Positions 6,307 through 8,496 of a stretch of DNA of 8,496 nt are shown here, piece after piece. This stretch comes from Planctomycetota bacterium (lineage in GTDB: Bacteria; JAJVIF01; JAPKYR01). The DNA lies in NCBI GenBank assembly GCA_030673355.1, contig DAOVJF010000095.1:1-8496 (forward strand), in the 5' to 3' direction. The notes beneath the pieces are model-generated. The model saw only the letters and a list, made by a program, of their open reading frames with translations, had not been told where the DNA came from and ran no database searches. Each line of letters begins with the position of its first letter. Position 1 is the first letter of the stretch. The position numbers were made by a program, and so were the translations under genes.

Positions 6307-6336
6307 AAAAAAATATTCCTGAAAAAACAAAAAAAA
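6307..6336. repeat. A-tract cluster in the divergent intergenic region
   Basis: Three adenine runs on the plus strand, of 7 (6307-6313), 6 (6322-6327) and 8 (6329-6336) bases, lie just upstream of the GNAT start, so the minus-strand leader would be uridine-rich around its AGGA site. Such tracts bend DNA and are slippage-prone. Their spacing is not a clean helical repeat, so curvature is not assured. Confidence 0.5.
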
Positions 6337-6376
6337 TCGAAATCCAATGTCAGGTTTCCGTATTCCGGAGCGTTGT

Positions 6377-6385
6377 ATTATAACA
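6377..6385 (-). promoter_or_regulatory. Extended -10 promoter for the GNAT gene
   Basis: On the minus strand these bases read TGTTATAAT, a perfect extended -10 (TG, one base, TATAAT). The -35 region 17 nt upstream is poor, as expected for an extended -10 promoter. A start near plus position 6370 gives a leader of about 66 nt ahead of ATG 6303. Confidence 0.55.
6379..6384 (+). promoter_or_regulatory. Possible -10 for the EEP lipoprotein gene, overlapping the opposite promoter
   Basis: TATAAC matches TATAAT in 5 of 6 positions. It has no good -35 (TTTCCG at 18 nt upstream is weak). It overlaps the extended -10 of the opposite strand base for base, so the two RNA polymerase sites could not be used at once. 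Confidence 0.25.
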
Positions 6386-6400
6386 GCAAGTTGCCCTTCC

Positions 6401-6405
6401 GGGAG
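6401..6405 (+). promoter_or_regulatory. Ribosome binding site fixing the EEP lipoprotein start
   Basis: GGGAG lies 7 nt before ATG 6413, which begins the lipoprotein signal peptide. This decides against an in-frame ATG at 6347, which would put 22 residues ahead of the signal. Confidence 0.6.
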
Positions 6406-6412
6406 TTTATTT

Positions 6413-7300
6413 ATGAAAATTTACCTCAAAGTATTAATTTTAATTATCCTGGCATTTTCTCTACCGGGTTGCACGGTAACCCCGGATAAACAAGATGGCC
6501 ATGGAATCCCGGATAATATGCGCATCGGGACATACAATGTCAAGAACCTGTTTGACGGTGTGGACGATCCACATAAAGCCGATGATGAGCCGCCTTCCGG
6601 GGAACGACTAGCCGCCCTGTCAGAGGTAATTCTGGCTGCCGGATGCGATATCCTGGCGGTTCAGGAGGTTGAAGATATCGATGTCCTGACCGATTTCAAT
6701 GAACGATATCTTGCGGGTTACTATTCAAGCCTTGTACTCATTGAAGGTAACGATCCAAGGGGAATCGATGTCGCCTTCATGTCAAAATTCCCGCTTCTGG
6801 AGGTAACATCGTATGCCGATCGCGAGATTCCCAATACGGAGACTGGGAGAAGCATCCGGTTTTCGCGCGATCTCTTGGCTGTAGCATGGATTGCCCCAAA
6901 TGGCCGAAAATGGGTTTTCCTCACTACTCACCTGAAATCGGGTCGTATGGATGAGGATCGACAAGTGAGGAATCTTCAGATAGATGAGATATGCAGGATA
7001 ATTGATGAGGAAAATTTCGTCTCTGGAATGGGGAATGGATGTACGGTACTTATGGGTGATCTGAATGCCGAACCATGGACCCATGAGATGAGAGACCTTG
7101 CTTCGGTCCCGTTTTCCGATCCGGCCAGGGATTTAAGGTACAGGTTTACCCATGCGTCCGGCATGATACTGGATTACATTCTCCTGTCGCCCGGCGCGGA
7201 TAATCATCTGGTTATCGGTTCGTACACGATCTACCGCGATTCACCCGCGGACCAGGCAAGCGACCATTTTCTGGTGTACCTCGATTTGAAATTCCGGTAA
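6413..7300 (+). CDS. Lipid-anchored endonuclease/exonuclease/phosphatase (EEP) family protein
   Basis: The 295-residue protein has a lipoprotein signal: MKIYLK, hydrophobic 7-16, lipobox LPGC with C20. After a short linker comes one EEP domain (36-294), the Mg-dependent fold of DNase I, AP endonucleases, sphingomyelinases and inositol phosphatases. The catalytic set is complete: TYNVKNLF with N42, AVQEVED with the metal ligand E85, DPRGIDVAF (114-122), THLKSG with H173, MGDLNAEP with D216 and N218, LDYILLS with D254, and ASDHFLVYLDL with D284 and H285. Cleavage of a phosphodiester (nucleic acid or phospholipid head group) outside the cytoplasm is therefore likely; the substrate cannot be told from sequence. 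The small size and LDYIL-SDH style are closer to general exonuclease-III-like or extracellular nuclease members than to DNase I. It diverges from the GNAT gene, and its stop overlaps an ATG that could extend the next gene. Confidence 0.9.
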   Translation: MKIYLKVLILIILAFSLPGCTVTPDKQDGHGIPDNMRIGTYNVKNLFDGVDDPHKADDEPPSGERLAALSEVILAAGCDILAVQEVEDIDVLTDFNERYLAGYYSSLVLIEGNDPRGIDVAFMSKFPLLEVTSYADREIPNTETGRSIRFSRDLLAVAWIAPNGRKWVFLTTHLKSGRMDEDRQVRNLQIDEICRIIDEENFVSGMGNGCTVLMGDLNAEPWTHEMRDLASVPFSDPARDLRYRFTHASGMILDYILLSPGADNHLVIGSYTIYRDSPADQASDHFLVYLDLKFR

Positions 7301-7309
7301 TGATATACT
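7301..7309 (+). promoter_or_regulatory. Extended -10 promoter for the ferritin-like gene
   Basis: TGATATACT is TG, one base, then TATACT (5 of 6 to TATAAT). It begins at the base right after the EEP stop codon. TCGATT 17 nt upstream is a weak -35. A start near 7316 would leave a leader of about 29 nt containing the GGGGG at 7335-7339 that precedes ATG 7345 by 5 nt. It would exclude the AGGTG at 7314-7318 needed for the alternative ATG 7327. Confidence 0.45.
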
Positions 7310-7344
7310 CATCAGGTGTGAATTTAATGAAGCCGGGGGTTAAC

Positions 7345-7851
7345 ATGGCAGAAGAATACACGAAAGAAATCCTTCTTCAATTGGTGAGAGCATTAAGTAA
7401 AGCCGTCTCTATGGAACAAAATGCTCAGAAATTTTATGCGGAAGCCGCTGAGAAAACAAAATCTCCTGAAGGAGAAAAGATGTTTAACTGGCTGAGCCAG
7501 TTTGAAGAATCCCATGAAAAGAGGTTGACGACCAGGGTAAATGATCTTTTGAAACATCCATTGCTGGCTGGAGAATCTATCCCTGATCTTGGCACCTTCA
7601 ATGTCAGTGAAACAAAAGATCTGGATGTGGCAAAAATCAAAACCGAAATGGATGTCCTGAAAATAGCCCTGGAGAACGAAAACCGTGCCTACATTTTCTA
7701 CCAGAAGAAATTAACACTGGCAAGGGACGAGCCGACGAGACAGCTTTTTGAGGATCTATCGAGGGATGAAGAGAAACATATGAAGATCCTCGATGACCAG
7801 TTACACAGCTTGAAAATGAATAAACTTTATAAGGACTTCGAGGAGTTATAG
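7345..7851 (+). CDS. Ferritin-like diiron protein, rubrerythrin-type without rubredoxin domain
   Basis: The 168-residue protein is all helical and has no cysteine. It shows the paired motifs of a rubrerythrin-type four-helix bundle: helix 1 E24-x6-Y31 (MEQNAQKFY), helix 2 E54-x-x-H57 (FEESHEKRL), helix 3 E112-x6-Y119 (ENRAYIFY) and helix 4 E142-x-x-H145 (DEEKHMKIL). The four Glu and two His can hold a di-iron centre. Family roles are peroxide reduction or iron handling in the cytoplasm, mainly in anaerobes and microaerophiles; without a CxxC rubredoxin domain it would need another electron donor. Start 7345 is chosen because MAEEYTKEIL matches how such proteins begin and GGGGG precedes it. 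In-frame ATGs at 7327 and 7300 (the latter overlapping the previous stop) are alternatives. It is convergent with the next gene, 24 nt apart. Confidence 0.88.
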   Translation: MAEEYTKEILLQLVRALSKAVSMEQNAQKFYAEAAEKTKSPEGEKMFNWLSQFEESHEKRLTTRVNDLLKHPLLAGESIPDLGTFNVSETKDLDVAKIKTEMDVLKIALENENRAYIFYQKKLTLARDEPTRQLFEDLSRDEEKHMKILDDQLHSLKMNKLYKDFEEL

Positions 7852-7875
7852 TAATAGCACTGAATCGGATTGCCG

Positions 7876-8496
7876 CTAATAATAGACAACTTCACCCTCC
7901 GACCAGACAAACGGCCGTATTCCTTCCCGGAAACTTTCCGAATTTCCAGAATCCGAAAGAAGATACAACCCGCCTTCAACTGCCGCATCGGTAAATGATG
8001 CTGTGACCGAGCCATCTACATCGACAGTTTGTACGTTACCGACTATTTTCCACATCATAGAATTTTCGGGTATTTCCTCACCTTCAGGTTCGACATCGAC
8101 ATACCTGAACAGTGTAACTTCCAGTTCTGCTTCCAGGTTTGATGTGCCAGTCCAGCCAGTAAGAGAAATTTCTCCAACGATCTCTTCATATGGACAGGGA
8201 TTCGTATATTCAATAGTGCCGTCCCTGTGAAGTATGAACGGTTGAGCTACGGGATTATGATCTCCCCAGCCGAATTCATCCTCTTCATATCGCGTTGGAC
8301 AGTAGAGGATATCGTGATTTCCGACGTCCGGGAAATGAACCATGTCATTTTCCGCCCACTCGCCAGCCACAGCCTGCCACGAGTTGAAATTGAAAACACA
8401 GAGAAATGTCGCGATAGACGGGTTGTCGACCCAGATATCGATATTGCTGACCGATGTATATTCACTTGTTACATCCAGCGCGGCGACCCTCATGAG
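7876..8496 (-). CDS. Unrecognised, probably exported protein, C-terminal part (5' end outside window)
   Basis: The open frame runs off the right edge: the codon before the first in-frame ATG (8491-8493) is also open, and that ATG is followed by no signal peptide, so I treat the 206 visible residues as the C-terminal part of a longer protein. The sequence is acidic, aromatic-rich and beta-prone with three cysteines, typical of an extracytoplasmic protein. A first segment contains paired beta patterns (YTSVSNIDIWVDN, ATFLCVFNFNSW) and an acidic stretch with HNP and HFPDVGNHDI. A later segment (ISLTGWTGTSNLEAELEVTLFRY, then VQTVDVDGSVTASFTD) looks like a beta sandwich. I recognise no family or active site. 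The opposite-strand frame at 8003-8230 is a shadow. Confidence 0.6.
   Translation of the reverse strand, partial: LMRVAALDVTSEYTSVSNIDIWVDNPSIATFLCVFNFNSWQAVAGEWAENDMVHFPDVGNHDILYCPTRYEEDEFGWGDHNPVAQPFILHRDGTIEYTNPCPYEEIVGEISLTGWTGTSNLEAELEVTLFRYVDVEPEGEEIPENSMMWKIVGNVQTVDVDGSVTASFTDAAVEGGLYLLSDSGNSESFREGIRPFVWSEGEVVYY

Noticed and set aside
5388..6322. Several plus- and minus-strand open frames overlapping the GNAT gene
   Set aside because: They are shadows of the real frame: they lack signals, known motifs and ribosome binding sites.
7928..7940. Inverted repeat CGGAAA-C-TTTCCG
   Set aside because: The one-base loop forces a shorter stem, it lies within coding sequence, and no U-tract follows; it is likely chance.
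1..8496. tRNA or rRNA genes, CRISPR repeats, insertion sequences, toxin-antitoxin or phage-defence genes
   Set aside because: I looked for cloverleaf ends, regularly spaced repeats, transposase motifs and typical defence domains and found none; the window is nearly filled by the listed genes.

Overview
The window is dense bacterial chromosome with no RNA genes, no CRISPR array and no mobile element. Three short lipoproteins with lipobox signal peptides and one protein with a cleavable Sec signal suggest a cell envelope with an exported lipoprotein system, most simply a Gram-negative or diderm bacterium. None of the non-housekeeping proteins is close to a family I can tie to one phylum, so I do not name a lineage; an uncultivated group is plausible.

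Positions 1-3286, plus strand, form one compact gene run: the 3' end of thiL (thiamine-monophosphate kinase), then tsaE, tsaB, a RimI-type acetyltransferase, tsaD, and a small Ig-like lipoprotein. The gaps are 4, 0, 2, 0 and 13 nt. TsaB, TsaD and TsaE are the bacterial machinery that transfers threonylcarbamoyl to A37 of ANN-decoding tRNAs (t6A). TsaC/TsaC2, which makes the threonylcarbamoyl-AMP substrate, is not in the window.

Positions 3291-5269 hold a divergent pair around a 122-nt control region: a minus-strand proline-rich lipoprotein (3291-3893) and a plus-strand secreted protein resembling the phytase-like/esterase-like beta-propeller family (4016-5269). The control region contains a 14-bp perfect inverted repeat exactly midway between the two start codons, and the plus-strand promoter appears to place the transcript start only about 3 nt before the ATG (a leaderless mRNA).

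Positions 5284-7300 hold a second divergent pair around a 109-nt A-tract-rich region: a minus-strand GNAT acetyltransferase with a long basic tail (5284-6303), and a plus-strand lipoprotein of the endonuclease/exonuclease/phosphatase family with a full set of catalytic motifs (6413-7300). A four-helix ferritin-like (rubrerythrin-type) diiron protein follows at 7345-7851 with its own extended -10 promoter. The window ends in a minus-strand, probably exported protein of unknown function that runs off the right edge.

Three convergent gene junctions are separated by only 4, 14 and 24 nt, and none shows a canonical hairpin-plus-U-tract terminator. I see no obviously new multi-gene system. The most rewarding items are the two divergent control regions, the leaderless candidate, the lipid-anchored EEP enzyme, the tailed GNAT and the unassigned exported proteins.
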